NCBI GenBank assembly: GCA_947471745.1
Contig: CANJKZ010000922.1
Location: forward strand, 1,763,001-1,827,000
Length of the DNA stretch: 64,000 nt
DNA from: Closterium sp. Naga37s-1
Taxonomy: Eukaryota; Streptophyta; Zygnematophyceae; Desmidiales; Closteriaceae
Direction: 5' to 3'
This document shows positions 11,480 through 24,843 of this stretch, piece by piece (position 1 is the stretch's first letter; each line of letters begins with the position of its first letter). Both the position numbers and the translations under genes were made by a program. The notes beneath the pieces are model-generated. The model did not search any database. It was not told the DNA's origin and saw nothing but the letters and a program-made list of their open reading frames with translations.

Positions 11480-12170
11480 CCAGTAGAGCAGCACGTCGGC
11501 AGGACAGAGCGGCGCACGGCTAGCAGAGGGCGATGCGCAGGCTGCAAGGGGCGGCGAGCGGGCCGCAAGGGGCGACGAGCGGGCGGCAAGGGGCGGCAAG
11601 CGGGCCGCAACGGGCAGCGAGCAAGCTGCAAGGTGCGGCGAGTGGGCGGCAAGGGGCAGCGAGCGGGCCGCAGGGGGCGGCAAGTGGGCTGCAAGGGGCG
11701 GCGCGCGGGCGGCAAGGGGCTGCAAGCGGGCCGCAAGGGGCGGCGCGCGGGCAGCAAGTGGCGGCTTGCAGGGCTGCCGGGGGCGGCACGCGGGGCTGCA
11801 GGGGCGGCTCGCGGGCTGCAGGGGCGGCTCGCGGGTTGCAGGGGCAGCGGGCGGGCCGCAAGCGGGCGGCGCACAGGCTGCAGGGGCTGCCGGCGGGCCG
11901 CAAGCGGGCGGCGTGCAGGCTGCTGAGGCGGTGGGCGGGCCGCAAGCGGGCAGCGCGCGGGCTGTTGGGTTGGCGGGCGGTCCGCGAGCGGGCGACGCGC
12001 GGGCAGGGCGGCGGCGAGCGGCGCGCGGGCAGGGCATGGCAGGGCGTGCGCGGGCGGCGCGACGCAGGGCAGGGCGCGTGCGGGCGGCGCGACGCAGGGC
12101 AGGGCGTGCGCAGGGCGGCGCGACACAGGGCAAGGCAGGGCAGCGCGACGTTAACAGTGCGGCGCGACGT
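11480..12170 (-). repeat. GC-rich minisatellite leader of the copia remnant
   Basis: Degenerate short units of the GGGCGGCAAGGGGC / GCGGGCCGCAAG type, later GGGCGGCGCGACGCAGGGCA. Same position (primer-binding site to gag) as the leaders at 7970-9060, 38000-38560 and 58840-59590, but with a different unit. Confidence 0.88.
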
Positions 12171-12224
12171 GTGGGGTAGCGCGATTCGGTGGGCCCTAAA
12201 AACAAAACGGTCCTAGGAGAGGAC

Positions 12225-12370
12225 CTGCTCTGAAACCATGTCAGAAAGTGTAAACGAGAATGAATGCATTGAACAGAAGTTGGGTACAAGTACTAACCCT
12301 AATTGGGTTGTACCCCTTATGGGCTACCCCACTACAGCCTACACAATATAAGCTATATATAAGTTTGGCA
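12225..12370 (-). repeat. 5' LTR (12239-12370) plus primer-binding site of the copia remnant
   Basis: 132-bp LTR, plus-strand TGTCAGAAAG...AAGTTTGGCA. The adjacent minus-strand TGGTTTCAGAGCAG (12225-12238) is the primer-binding site, one base from the usual TGGTATCAGAGC. Confidence 0.88.
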
Positions 12371-13041
12371 TCGTGCGGTCGCTGAGGTGGCAGTCCTGTT
12401 GGCAAGTCATCCGGGAAAATCCCACTGTACTGCTTCAGTAACGCTGCCAAGTCATCCGGTACGTCGGCGAGCAGTTTCTATAAATCACTCGGTTTGTGTG
12501 CTGCCTGGACTTCTCGAATGTCAACCGCATACACCTCAGCTCCTGCCTCTACGTCGCGTTTCATCGTGATCGCATTGACACGCACCAACGAAGACTCAGG
12601 CGAGCTCCAGCGAGGCAAGGCGATGTTGTTACCATTCACTCGCACGGTGCAGTCATCCGTCGTCCAGACGATTCGCGGATTGTGTCGTCGCAGCCAATCA
12701 CGCCCGTGTAAAATGTGGGTTCCGTCGAGGGTTGTTACGAGAATTTCTTGGGTAAATGTGAAGCTACCCCCGCAGCGAATCCAAACTCGGTCCACACGTT
12801 CCCGTATCGCCAGTGGCATGCCGTCGACCAGTCTTGCGTCAATCTCAGGTAAACATATGTCCATTGGCAGTTTCAGTCTCCGTGCCGTGGCGGTGTTGAT
12901 CAGGTCGTGACTAGCTCCCCAGTCTACAAAGATATTAACTAAGTCTGCGTGTATTTTCCCGCTAAGCAGTATGGGGCTGTCTACCGATGTACCCTCCTTA
13001 TTCGGTCGTGTGTGGTCGATTGCGCGAACCGGCACAATCAC
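12371..13041 (-). pseudogene. gypsy aspartic protease and RT start
   Basis: Retropepsin-like domain with NIFVDWGASHDLIN, where the usual D-[ST]-G-A is D-W-G-A, and a hydrophobic flap region followed by LHGRDWLRRHNPRIVW, a typical gypsy protease end. A stop lies near 12478. Beyond it, in a shifted frame, the RT N-terminus (SGIFPDDLPTGLPP) runs to 12371. Confidence 0.85.
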
Positions 13042-13081
13042 TCGTTGAGGGTCGGTTGGGTCGGGCGAGCGGCGTGACCTG

Positions 13082-14269
13082 TCAGTAGAGGGCCCGTCTG
13101 CTACTGACTCCCAGCGTTTCCCTGCTGCTTGGTATGTTTCTACTGCTCAGCTTCCCCCTTTCCCTTGGCATTTTCCGGGCATTCGCTCTTACGGTGTCCC
13201 GGCCGATTGCACGCGAAGCAGCGCCCTTTGAACGGTGCAGCAGCGGCATTCGCCGCGACGGCGCGTATCGTGGCGTGCTCATTCGTCCCACGAGACCGAT
13301 GTCCCCAGTTACTGTTGTTGCCGTAGGACCCAGGTCTCGGTCGGCGTAAGAAGACAAGCTTCTCCGCCATAGCGAGGATGTCCTGAAATTAAGTGACGTT
13401 GCGGAGCTGGATTTCTTGGGCGATTTTGTTTTTCAGGCCGCCGATGTAGCAGTCGATGCGCTCGCCCTCGTGCATATAGCCCACCTGCTCGCACAGCGCC
13501 AGGAACCCGCTGGTGTAGTCTTGGACGGAACCGAGCTGGTGTCAAGTGCGGAGCCTCTGACGCGCCGCAATCGAAGTCGTGATTGGCTCAAATCGTGCGC
13601 GCAGACATGCGCACCACGCGTCCCACGTGCGATATTGGGGCACCTCCACGAAATACGACGGCGCCCAGGGTCCGGTTTGTCCTTCCCGTGTCGGTTGAGT
13701 CGCGTAGTCCACCAACTTCGTGACGATGATGCGCCACCCATGGCGGGTCCTTGCAGCAGCGACACAGCGTAGCGAATCTTCGCCGAATCCTCCGAGACGT
13801 AGTTCGCGTCGAAAAAGACATTCATGGTGAATAACCATGCCTGAACGGTAGGACCACCCCGTTGACTTGGGTCAAAGCAAGGCGGACGCTGCGGCTTCAG
13901 CGGCATCAGCGACGGCAGTGCTGACTCGCCGGTCGGCACCAAAATCGTGACACAATGTTGGCTTCTGGCCGCATTCGTCGCTTCAGGGTGTGTCGTGCTG
14001 TGGTCGTCGTCTCCGTCGTTGCGGGCGACGCCATCACTAGCCGTGCTCGAGGGTTGCCCTACACTTCCGTGTTGTGATGCTTGACGTGCGGGTTGTCCGT
14101 GCGTGCCTTGTGTCTATGACTGTGCTTGTTGTGCTCATGCGACGTCGTTCTGCAGGGAAGTGCGTTCTGCCGCCAGCGCCGCGATTACTTCGGAATTTTC
14201 GCGTAGCTGCTGCAGCAGTTCGTTCAGATGCTCCTGCGTGAGGCTCGTGACGTCGATGTGTTGGGCCAT
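13082..14269 (-). pseudogene. gypsy gag with zinc knuckle
   Basis: ATG at 14269 opens a short coiled-coil-like N-terminus (MAQHIDVTSLTQEHLNELLQ), ended by a TGA near 14135. Further frames give FDPSQRGGPTVQAWLFTMN, a RYAVSLLQGPA capsid segment, a region containing WDAWCACLRARFEP, and a canonical knuckle C-X2-C-X4-H-X4-C (CFACNRPGHRKSEC) near 13170-13215. Several stops and frameshifts make it inactive. Confidence 0.82.
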
Positions 14270-14454
14270 GTCAAAGGATGTCGGCTCGTCTTAGCTCTAG
14301 GCGCAGTCGTGGCTGCACGCGTTTACGAGAGAACGCGAGGACATCGGCTCCTAGGTGCTAAGGGGCGTGAGCCCCTTCGAGTGCAAAAATCGAAAGTTGA
14401 TTTCTCTGGGTGCGGAGATGTGCGGTCCGAAAGGAAGTGGCTCTGAATAACAAG

Positions 14455-14800
14455 TGTTACGAGTGCAATGGAACGAGATAGTGAGGATTGCACTATGTGG
14501 TCAAAAGATGTGTATGAGCTAAGGCATGAGCAAATACTTATGTGCGAAACATGTAACGGTTACGCGGTGCATGCGAGCTAGCTAGTGCTAGGCTGGCATC
14601 GAGGTTCGGGCTAGTCCCGAAGAGTAGGCCGACTCGGCAAGGCCAGTTGTACATGGTTTGGTAAAACAGTGTGCGCGAAGTTGGCGAAGCCCCGTTAGCA
14701 GTAACGAGCGAACAACGACTGTTGCTGTACGTGATGTTGACGGTCGCGGTAAGGAATGTCGAGAAAATTCCTTAAAGGAGTCTAACTCAAACAACTCATA
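14455..14800 (-). repeat. Probable 5' LTR of the gypsy element
   Basis: The left boundary is inferred from a TG start (TGTTACGAGTGC on plus) next to a minus-strand TTATTCAGAGCCAC that partly resembles a tRNA-Met primer-binding site. The right boundary (~14800, before a C-rich run) is not certain, and no second copy is in the window to confirm it. Confidence 0.45.
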
Positions 14801-15127
14801 ATAAAATACCCTCCCCCCCCCTCCCTCCCCCCCCGTATTAAAGATCCGAGTACACTATTTAGGGGGGATCATATCCGGGGGAATACGGTACCAAAAAACC
14901 GAAACGTAAATACCGGAAGCAGGCCCTCAGATTGGTTTTGGGCTAGTCTGAAAATTCTGAGTTGGTACATGACTTACGGTAACTCTGAAAATCAGAGTTT
15001 TTCCTGCAGAAATACCATTGCACACTAGAAAAAAACACATTTTCCCTGGCTTTTCTAAAAAAAGGGCTGAATTTTCAGAGTTCACTTCGAAAAAAGGCTG
15101 AAATATCAGAGTTTTTTAGGCAAATCA
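14801..15127. repeat. AT-rich segment with scattered CTCTGA/TCAGAG words
   Basis: After a C-rich run, the region carries many copies of TCAGAG and its complement, for example AACTCTGAAAATCAGAGTTT (14980-15000) and TTTTCAGAGTT. It resumes after the copia insertion at 20946 (AATCAGAGAAATTTCTGAC). The same word pattern occurs at 59819-60285. No coding potential seen. Confidence 0.6.
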
Positions 15128-15564
15128 TGTTGGAAACAGTTGATCTAAGCGCTTCTATCGTGTCGAAACACCAAGTCAGAAGCGAAGCATAACATATCGA
15201 AGCATCAGCGAGTCAACCCTCGGAGGTTGAACAGGTTACGCGAAAGTCAAAGGTCAGCGACCTTTGACCTGACAAGTACAGCGCGACAGCAAGGACAAAC
15301 AACTGACTCGCTACTGAGCAGTTGCCCGAGTCGACACTGTATCGAACCGCAACAGCAACAGTAAAACGGTTATTAACCGTATCTCTTCATATTCCTCGTA
15401 TCCTTATAAAAGGCTTGTATCTCTTTGTTTTAATTAATCTACTTTGCCCTCACATACTAGCGCAAGGTGGTTCACAGATCCTTTATTCAACGCTTCCGCT
15501 ATTACACTATCCTACCTTGAATTTAGTCCTGCAAAAGATCCTAAGGGCTTTTTTCAGCCCAACA
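15128..15564 (+). repeat. 5' LTR of the complete copia element
   Basis: Starts TGTTGGAAAC, ends CCCAACA. It contains an inverted repeat AAAGGTCAGCGACCTTT (15247-15264). A TATAAAAGGC at ~15404 is a plausible TATA box. The primer-binding site TGGTATGAGAGG follows immediately (15565-15576). Confidence 0.93.
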
Positions 15565-15625
15565 TGGTATGAGAGGAGTCAGGACAAATTCAACTACAAC
15601 CAAGACACTCACAACATCACAAGAC

Positions 15626-17736
15626 ATGGCAACGCAGAAGGAGAGAAGCTCCTCTAACGGCTCTCCCGGTACTACTCCTACTCCACCTCCTGCCTCTGGC
15701 CTACAGACAGAGGAGGGTACGGCAACAAGACCAAGAGCAACGTCTTCAGAAACTCCCGCAAATCAAGCTGCGGCCTTCGACCCAGACATGATGGTGAAGT
15801 TCTTCTCCTTCATGTCCTTCTACGAACAACACCAGCAAGGGGCACCTGCACAGTCAAACAACAGCAACAACAACAACGCAACACCAATGAGCCTCGACGG
15901 TTTATCCTACGCACGTGGAAATCAACAGCAACGGCCTACCTTTGCTCCGTACGAGCCCCAGCGTGGCTCCGTCAGCTTTATGCCACACCCGCAGCCTGCA
16001 TCTGGACAAGAGAAGACACTGGACGCACTTCAAGTTCAGTCGCAGTTCGCGCACGTCTTAAAACTGCAAACGACAAGGCCTTTCGACGGAAAGGACTTCT
16101 TTACCTGGTCATTCGAGTTCGAGCTAATGATGGAAGGCGCGCAGATCCTTGGCTTCTTCGACGGGTCCCTGCCATATCCAACACACGGCACACAGTACGA
16201 CAAGCAACAGTACACGTATCAGTCAATGATGGCGTACACAATACTACTGAGAAATATCACTCCGAATCAGCATCAGAATATACGGTCTTACCGGGGATAC
16301 GGCAACTCTGCAGAGCTCGCGTACAACCACCTGAAAAACCTGTATCAAGCAACAGACAGCGTCAATCAAAGTCGGTTAATGGCACAACTGACGACAGTCG
16401 AAATGAAACCGGGCGAAAAGGGGATGGCGTATATCAGCCGTTGTCGCGAATTGCGCGACAAACTCCTTCGATGTGGAGGGTCGATTTCAGAAGACGCCTT
16501 CGTCGAGTCATCATCGGCGGTCTCGGTCCTCAGTGGCGCTCCACTCGCGCCATACTCCGAGCCCACGGAAAAATATCAGAAGCAGCACTCTGCGCCGAGA
16601 TCCACGCTGAGCAGCAAGATATGGACCTGCAAGAAGAACGACACAAAGGGAAGGCATCAGTGCCCGAATTCGCATTCCACACTCAACGGCGCAACAACAA
16701 CAACAACTATCGGCATCAACCGAAAACAGTACCTCCGTTCTGTCACCTTTGCAAGACGTCAGGTCACCCCCGTACACACTGCCCAAACCGGCAGCTTCGC
16801 CCTTCAAGCAGTCAAGTCGCCTCAACGCAATCGAAACCGTCTGGGAAGGATACCTGGTTCTTGGACAGTTGTTGCGGACAACACATGTGCTCTTCAGGAC
16901 GCTTTGTTCAACGTGAACACCAACTTCAACGCGAGGTCGTCATCACCGTCGCCAACAATCTGAATCTGCGCACACGACGACAAGGCGTAGTGCAACTTCA
17001 GTCACGAGAAACAAACGCAATACTGCAGATGTCGAAGGTTTTAATAGCAGAAGGGCTCGGTTACAACTTACTGAGCGTCAGTCAACTGATGGCGAAGGGC
17101 ATACACCTCGAAGCAAATAGCACCACTCAGGAGTTCAAGTTCTACCACGGAAAGGGCGGTCTCTACATCGGGAAGGCGGTCCTGAAAAACAACATCTTCG
17201 TCCTCGACTTCGTTCCAGATCTTGGCACCACTGACAGCGACGGGATTGTCACTTTCACCTCCTGGACACATCCACCGGATCTCGACCCCAACTTCAGTCC
17301 AGAAGGCTTCTGGTACTCGCACACCATTCCTGAGGCAGAACGAACAAGAGCATTAGCAACAATTCAACACTCGGCAGCAGCAGAACCAACACCAGCAGCA
17401 GCAGAAACAACGGCAGCAAAAGCAGCACCATCAACACCAATCGCTGGTCCTTCAACTGCATCGGCTCAAATCGACGATACTCCACCGACTCCTGCGCAAC
17501 AGCTTAACCCAACACCACGAGAAGTACATCGAAGTGCAAATTTCACCGCAAGCTTCTACTCCAACTCCGACTTGTATCGTCGCTCACCCGGACATCGCGC
17601 TAGCGAAGACATCTGGCACGCACGAATGGGACATCCAAGTAACACAGTGTTAAACAACACAATCAGAGCAGGAGTACTCAACAAAGATTCACTGCTTCTA
17701 ACCGATGGAAGCGAACTTCGACGAGCCCGTGGAACG
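15626..17736 (+). pseudogene. copia gag-protease-GAG_pre-integrase (frameshifted)
   Basis: Gag starts at ATG 15626 (MATQKERSSSNG); an in-frame ATG at 15569 lies inside the primer-binding site. The capsid region (FDGKDFFTWSFEFELMM) runs to about 16510, where one frameshift moves the reading to the frame containing VIIGGLGPQWRSTRAIL. The zinc knuckle CHLCKTSGHPRTHC is canonical. The protease motif is FLDSCCGQHMCSSG, with C where copia proteases usually have G. The GAG_pre-integrase motif IWHARMGHPS follows, then a second frameshift near 17705 ends the frame. Confidence 0.9.
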
Positions 17737-20511
17737 TGATTTACCTGCCCCGAAGCGGAATTACCGCATCGACCATTCGCTTCTCACCACAACCCCAGCG
17801 CACCAGCTTACGCACCACTTGAGAAAGTGTACAGCGACATCCTGTATAATCGCGAACCTAGACAAGGAGCATACAGCTACACCATCACGTTCATCGATGC
17901 CGCTACGCGTTACGTTTGGCACCTTAACCTTCCGAGCAAGGACATGGCTTTCGAGGCCTTCGTCGCTTGGCTCCCATTAGCAGAACGAGAATCGGGCATG
18001 AAACTAAGAAGCTTTCAGTCCGACGGAGGAGGAGAATACACCTCACAGAGGTTCAAGCAGTACTTGGCAGAAAGAGGAATCAAGAGGCTCATCTCGCTTC
18101 CTTACGCCCATCAACAGCAAGGCGTAGCAGAAAGGATGAATCGAACTCTCCAGAACACCATGCGCAAATTACTGCGTGGCATGCGACTGCCCAATCACCA
18201 GTGGCCTGAAGCGATGGACCACGCTGTCATGCTGCACAACTTGCTTTCGTCGTCGTCACTACCGAACAACGCATCACCGCACCTGCTGTGGACAGGAAAA
18301 CAGGGCAGCACAAAAATGTTAAGAGTTTTCGGCTGCATGGTACAGTACCGACCCCCATCTGCACGAGCCGGTCGATTTTCCCAACGCGCACAGTGGGGAC
18401 TACACCTGGGCATCGAAAGAAATTACAACGCGTGGAAGATTTTCGACATCCACTCCAAAGAAACAGTAGCAGCACGTGATGTCATTTTCTACGAACGACT
18501 CACCCTTCCGACGTATCTTGCCAACCTGGAAGAAGATCGGGATCCCACAGGTGACTTCCGTGGTGACCGACACTTCGCCTCAGCAGCAGACGAAGCTGAC
18601 TGGGACGAGCAGAACGTGGATAACGCCTCGGAAGAAGCAGGACCACTCCCATACTGCTCCGTGCCTATCCCGATGGACGACGACAATCCTCGCGAAAGCG
18701 TCAACGCCAAAACTTATTTCGACTTCGCCGACACCGGTTACGTTGCACCTGCAGAAGTCAACACCAACGAAGCAGAACGCACAGGACCCAACTTCATACC
18801 TGACACTGAAATAGGTGACGAAGCAGCTTATCCCGCGGACACAACTCTCCCCCGCTACACACAGAGTGGCCTCCAGATACTTGGCCTAGTAACCGCGGTC
18901 CACGGCACGGCAACTCCTAAGGAGCCTACCACAGTTCAGCAGGCTCTGGGGGGGGAGCATAGGGAAAAATGGCGTGAAGCCATGGACAAGGATTTGAAAG
19001 CACTGAAGGAGCGCAACACCTGGAAAGTTGTCCCTATCGGCGTGGCACGAAACAAGACAATACTCACCGGGAAGTGGGTCTTCCGTGTGAAGACGAAAGC
19101 AGACGGCACCATTGACAAGTTCAAGGCACGCTGGGTCGTACGCGGCTTCGACCAAGAGCATGGACGTGACTTCACCGAGACATTCGCCCCGGTCAGCCGA
19201 CACACTTCACTACGAATTCTTCTCGCGATCGTTGCCATGAAGAAAAAGAAACTGCGGCAAATCGACGTTGCCAATGCATTCCTTTAAGCACCAGTTGACG
19301 CAGAAATCTTCGTCGAACTACCACATGGCTCCAACGGAGAACCTAATCACGTCTGTCAACTGCTGAAGTCATTGTACGGTATCAAACAGGCCCCGAGACT
19401 ATGGCAGCAGTACCTACACACTCGACTTACTCGCATCGGATTCCGGCAGCTACCGCACGACCAAGGCATGTACCGGCTTACGAAAGGCGACGACTATATT
19501 CTATTAATCGTCTACGTAGACGATCTACTCTACATCGGGTCGACCGACAACGTCACTATCTGGTTCGAAGGGGAGCTACAGAAAGACCTCACGCTCACAG
19601 TATCATCTACCATCACGCAATATCTCGGCCTAAACATTCAGGAAGAAGAAAACGCGATCTACCTCAACGCTGCAAAGTACGCCGACACCATCGCCAAACG
19701 CTTCTCACTTACGCCGACCACCATCTCTACGCCATACCGCTACACGACAGGAAACAACAAGGAAGGATCCGCTCCACTAAAATCCGCCGACATACGCAAC
19801 TACCAGAGGAAGCTGGGATGCCTCCTCTTCGCAGCTGTTACTTGTCGTCCAGGCCTATCGTACTCCGCAAGCCAGCTCGCAACCTATCTCAAGAGACCTG
19901 AAGGAGAACACATGGCCGAACTCGACCATGCTCTCCACTATCTCGTCAGCACCGCAATCGTCGGTCTAACCTACCACAAAAACGGGACTACGATACCTAA
20001 ACTAGTCGGCTACGTCGACGCAGATCACGCCGGCGATCCCGACAACAGACGCTCACGCACCGGCTACCTCTATCGCCTCGAACCTATCGGACCTATTTCC
20101 TGGCAATCGAGCAAGCAGGAATTAATCGCTCTTTCCTCAGCTGAAGCTGAATATATCGCACTCTGCTCAGCCACCAAGGAAGGACTGTACCTTCGCGAAC
20201 TTCTGGAGGAGGCGAAGCTGGCTCAGTTACCCAACTTCTCCTTGTTCTGCGACAACCAGTCGGCAATTCGCATAGCCAACAAAAACGGATTCGCGAACAG
20301 GACGAAGCATATCGCCCTGCGATATTTCTTCGTAAAGGACGAGATCGAGAAAGGGAGACTTGAGCTGTCTTACTGTCCCACATCCGCAGCTGATTACTTG
20401 ACCAAGAAGCTCGGGAAGCAGAAGTTCGAGTACTGCATGCTGCTGACTGGACAAAGCCACGTCACCAGCAGCGACACTCCAGAAGCGAAGGGGAGTGTTG
20501 GAAACAGTTGA
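17737..20511 (+). pseudogene. copia integrase-RT-RNase H (one stop)
   Basis: Integrase core with D (ITFIDAATRYVWH), D (QSDGGGEYTSQ) and E (GVAERMNRTLQ). A linker is followed by RT (WVFRVKTKADGTIDKFKARW, FAPVSRHTSLR, NAFL), an in-frame TAA at 19285-19287, and then continuation in the same frame: LYGIKQAPRLWQQY, the catalytic VYVDDLLYIG, and RNase H (GYVDADHAGD, SSAEAEYIA, CDNQSAIRIA, RTKHIALRYFF). The reading ends at 20511, just inside the 3' LTR. Apart from the stop, RT/RNase H motifs are intact. Confidence 0.92.
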
Positions 20512-20945
20512 TCTAAGCGCTTCTATCGTGTCGAAACACCAAGTCAGAAGCGAAGCAGAACATATCGAAGCATCAGCGAGTCAACCCTCGGAGGTTGAAC
20601 AACTGCTGGAGATTACGCGAAAGTCAAAGGTCAGCGACCTTTACCCGACAAGTACAGCGCGACAGCAAGGACAAACAACTGACTCGCTACTGAGCAGTTG
20701 CCCGAGTCGACACTGTATCGAACCGCAACAGCAACAGTAAAACGGTTATTAACCGTATCTCTTCATATTCCTCGTATCCTTATAAAAGGCTTGTATCTCT
20801 TTGTTTTAATTAATCTACCGTACTTTGCCCTCACATACTAGCGCAAGGTGGTTCACAGATCCTTTATTCAACGCTTCCGCTATTACACTATCCTACCTTG
20901 AATTTAGTCCTGCAAAAGATCCTAAGGGCTTTTTTCAGCCCAGCA
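20496..20945 (+). repeat. 3' LTR of the complete copia element
   Basis: 450 bp, TG...CA, followed by the duplicated target AATCA. It is slightly longer than the 5' LTR because the 5' copy lost about 10 bp near 15235 and 4 bp near 15440. Confidence 0.93.
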
Positions 20946-21294
20946 AATCAGAGAAATTTCTGACTTCTGGGGGCCTGACCGGAAGTCGCCCACATTTCAA
21001 ATGTACGGTCCCGTCCCATAGTTAAAACTTGAAAGTGCGATTGACGTGGTGGGCTACAAACAATCAGATGTGAATTAGATACGGTTAAAGCACCATCATC
21101 GTCAGGAAAATCGTGAACAAACCTCGGGTCAAAACTTTTGTCCTGGGGCATGGCAGTTCAAGCTCGAGAATTTTGGAGTGTTGTGAGGTTGGTTTTCATG
21201 CATGGCAGTACTGTCGTCCGAGCCAATGCACTTGGAAACCGCGAGTCACCACTGCTACCGTAGACATGCGGCGACAGCCCGCATGTGACGGGCG
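20946..21294. other. Intergenic, 3' flank of TRM61
   Basis: Begins with the rest of the TCAGAG-word segment and then unremarkable sequence. It must contain the TRM61 3' UTR (minus strand). No clear polyadenylation signal or ORF was recognised. Confidence 0.5.
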
Positions 21295-23931
<2,637 letters not shown>

Positions 23932-24843
23932 GCCGCCACGGAAGCTGGCGGACTGGGCTGGGCGGAGTTTGGGGAGCTGAGGGGCGGGGGGGGGACGGCG
24001 GGGGACGGGGTTTAGCGTGGTAGATCCCAGTGAAGGGGTTTAGCGCGGTAGATCCCAGTGAAGGGGGAGCGTGTGAGAGAGAGATGGCCCGGTGGGTGCG
24101 TGGAGGTGAGAGGTAATTGGGAGGGGGTGGGGAACAGCGCTGTCGATTGGTGTGGGTCCAACCCGTACGAGGCTGAGCTGGCCCGAAACAAACCCTGAAA
24201 TATCCGGGATACGGACGAAGCCGGCCCTTCAATTCAGGCTATCTCTATTTCCTGCTCTGAGCCTACATGCGTAAAAATACTAAGTATTCGAGCTAGATCT
24301 CCTCTAGAGAGCAGAGCATGCTAGGGGAACGAAGGGGATTGGTATTGTTGGGAGGGGAGGGGAGAGGGGCACGCTCGCGGTCTAAGGGCATGCTTTGCAC
24401 CGAACAGGTCTCTGGTCGACATCGGTCGACCGAAAACTTCGCCAGTGCGACTCATTTTCAACTCCCAAACCGCCACGCTGGGCGACCTGTCATGATTTGG
24501 CAGATTCTCAACACTTCGAGAGTGTCTCGGCGAAACTAGGGATTTTCGCGACATTCGGGTGAGTTGATTGGATCACTAGTATTTTTTCCGCCTTGTCAAA
24601 TGGATTCGAAATTCTAAGAGCGTGTGTGATTTGAATTTTGCAGAAGTTCACATTTTTTTATGGAATGCAGCATTTGAACTTGAGTCTAACTAGTATGCCC
24701 TGGTATTCGCTGCATTGTCCCATGACCATGAACATGAGGCACTGCCCTCGACCAGGCCTCAGCCACACCCATCCCTTCAGTGGCTTAGGGTTTGCCTTGC
24801 CAGCTCACAACTTAGGTGCGATTACCAAGTGACTTTTGCCAGC
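23932..24843. other. Intergenic region between the DUF2854 gene and TRM61
   Basis: Both genes are on the minus strand, so this holds the DUF2854 3' UTR (right) and the TRM61 promoter/5' UTR (left). G-rich runs lie at 23975-24140, with a directly repeated 26-bp segment (GGTTTAGCGCGGTAGATCCC type) at 24009-24060. No ORF or clear core promoter seen. Confidence 0.5.

Larger units (their letters stand above)
11260..12370 (-). mobile_element. 5' remnant of a short-LTR copia element (LTR, leader, gag start)
   Basis: Remaining pieces are the 5' LTR (12239-12370), primer-binding site, minisatellite leader and the first ~65 codons of gag. The long-LTR element inserted into its gag, and the remainder lies left of the window. 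This element itself landed in a Ty3/gypsy protease-RT junction at 12371. Confidence 0.88.
12371..14800 (-). mobile_element. Ty3/gypsy retrotransposon, 5' portion
   Basis: Minus-strand gypsy element: probable 5' LTR (~14455-14800), gag with zinc knuckle, protease and the very start of RT, where the copia remnant interrupts it at 12371. The last RT residues seen are of the LLKQYSGIFPDDLPTGLPPQ type, diagnostic of gypsy RT. A gypsy integrase fragment at 60290-60755 may be of the same family but is far away. Confidence 0.85.
15128..20945 (+). mobile_element. Complete Ty1/copia element with 5-bp TSD
   Basis: Plus-strand element with LTRs 15128-15564 and 20496-20945 and target duplication AATCA (15123-15127, 20946-20950). 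The purine tract GAAGGGGAG abuts the 3' LTR. The two LTRs differ by a 10-bp deletion, a 4-bp indel and a handful of substitutions, so insertion is fairly recent. Gene order is gag, protease, integrase, RT, RNase H. At least two frameshifts and one stop break the polyprotein. The 3' end lies only 350 bp downstream of the TRM61 stop codon. Confidence 0.95.
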
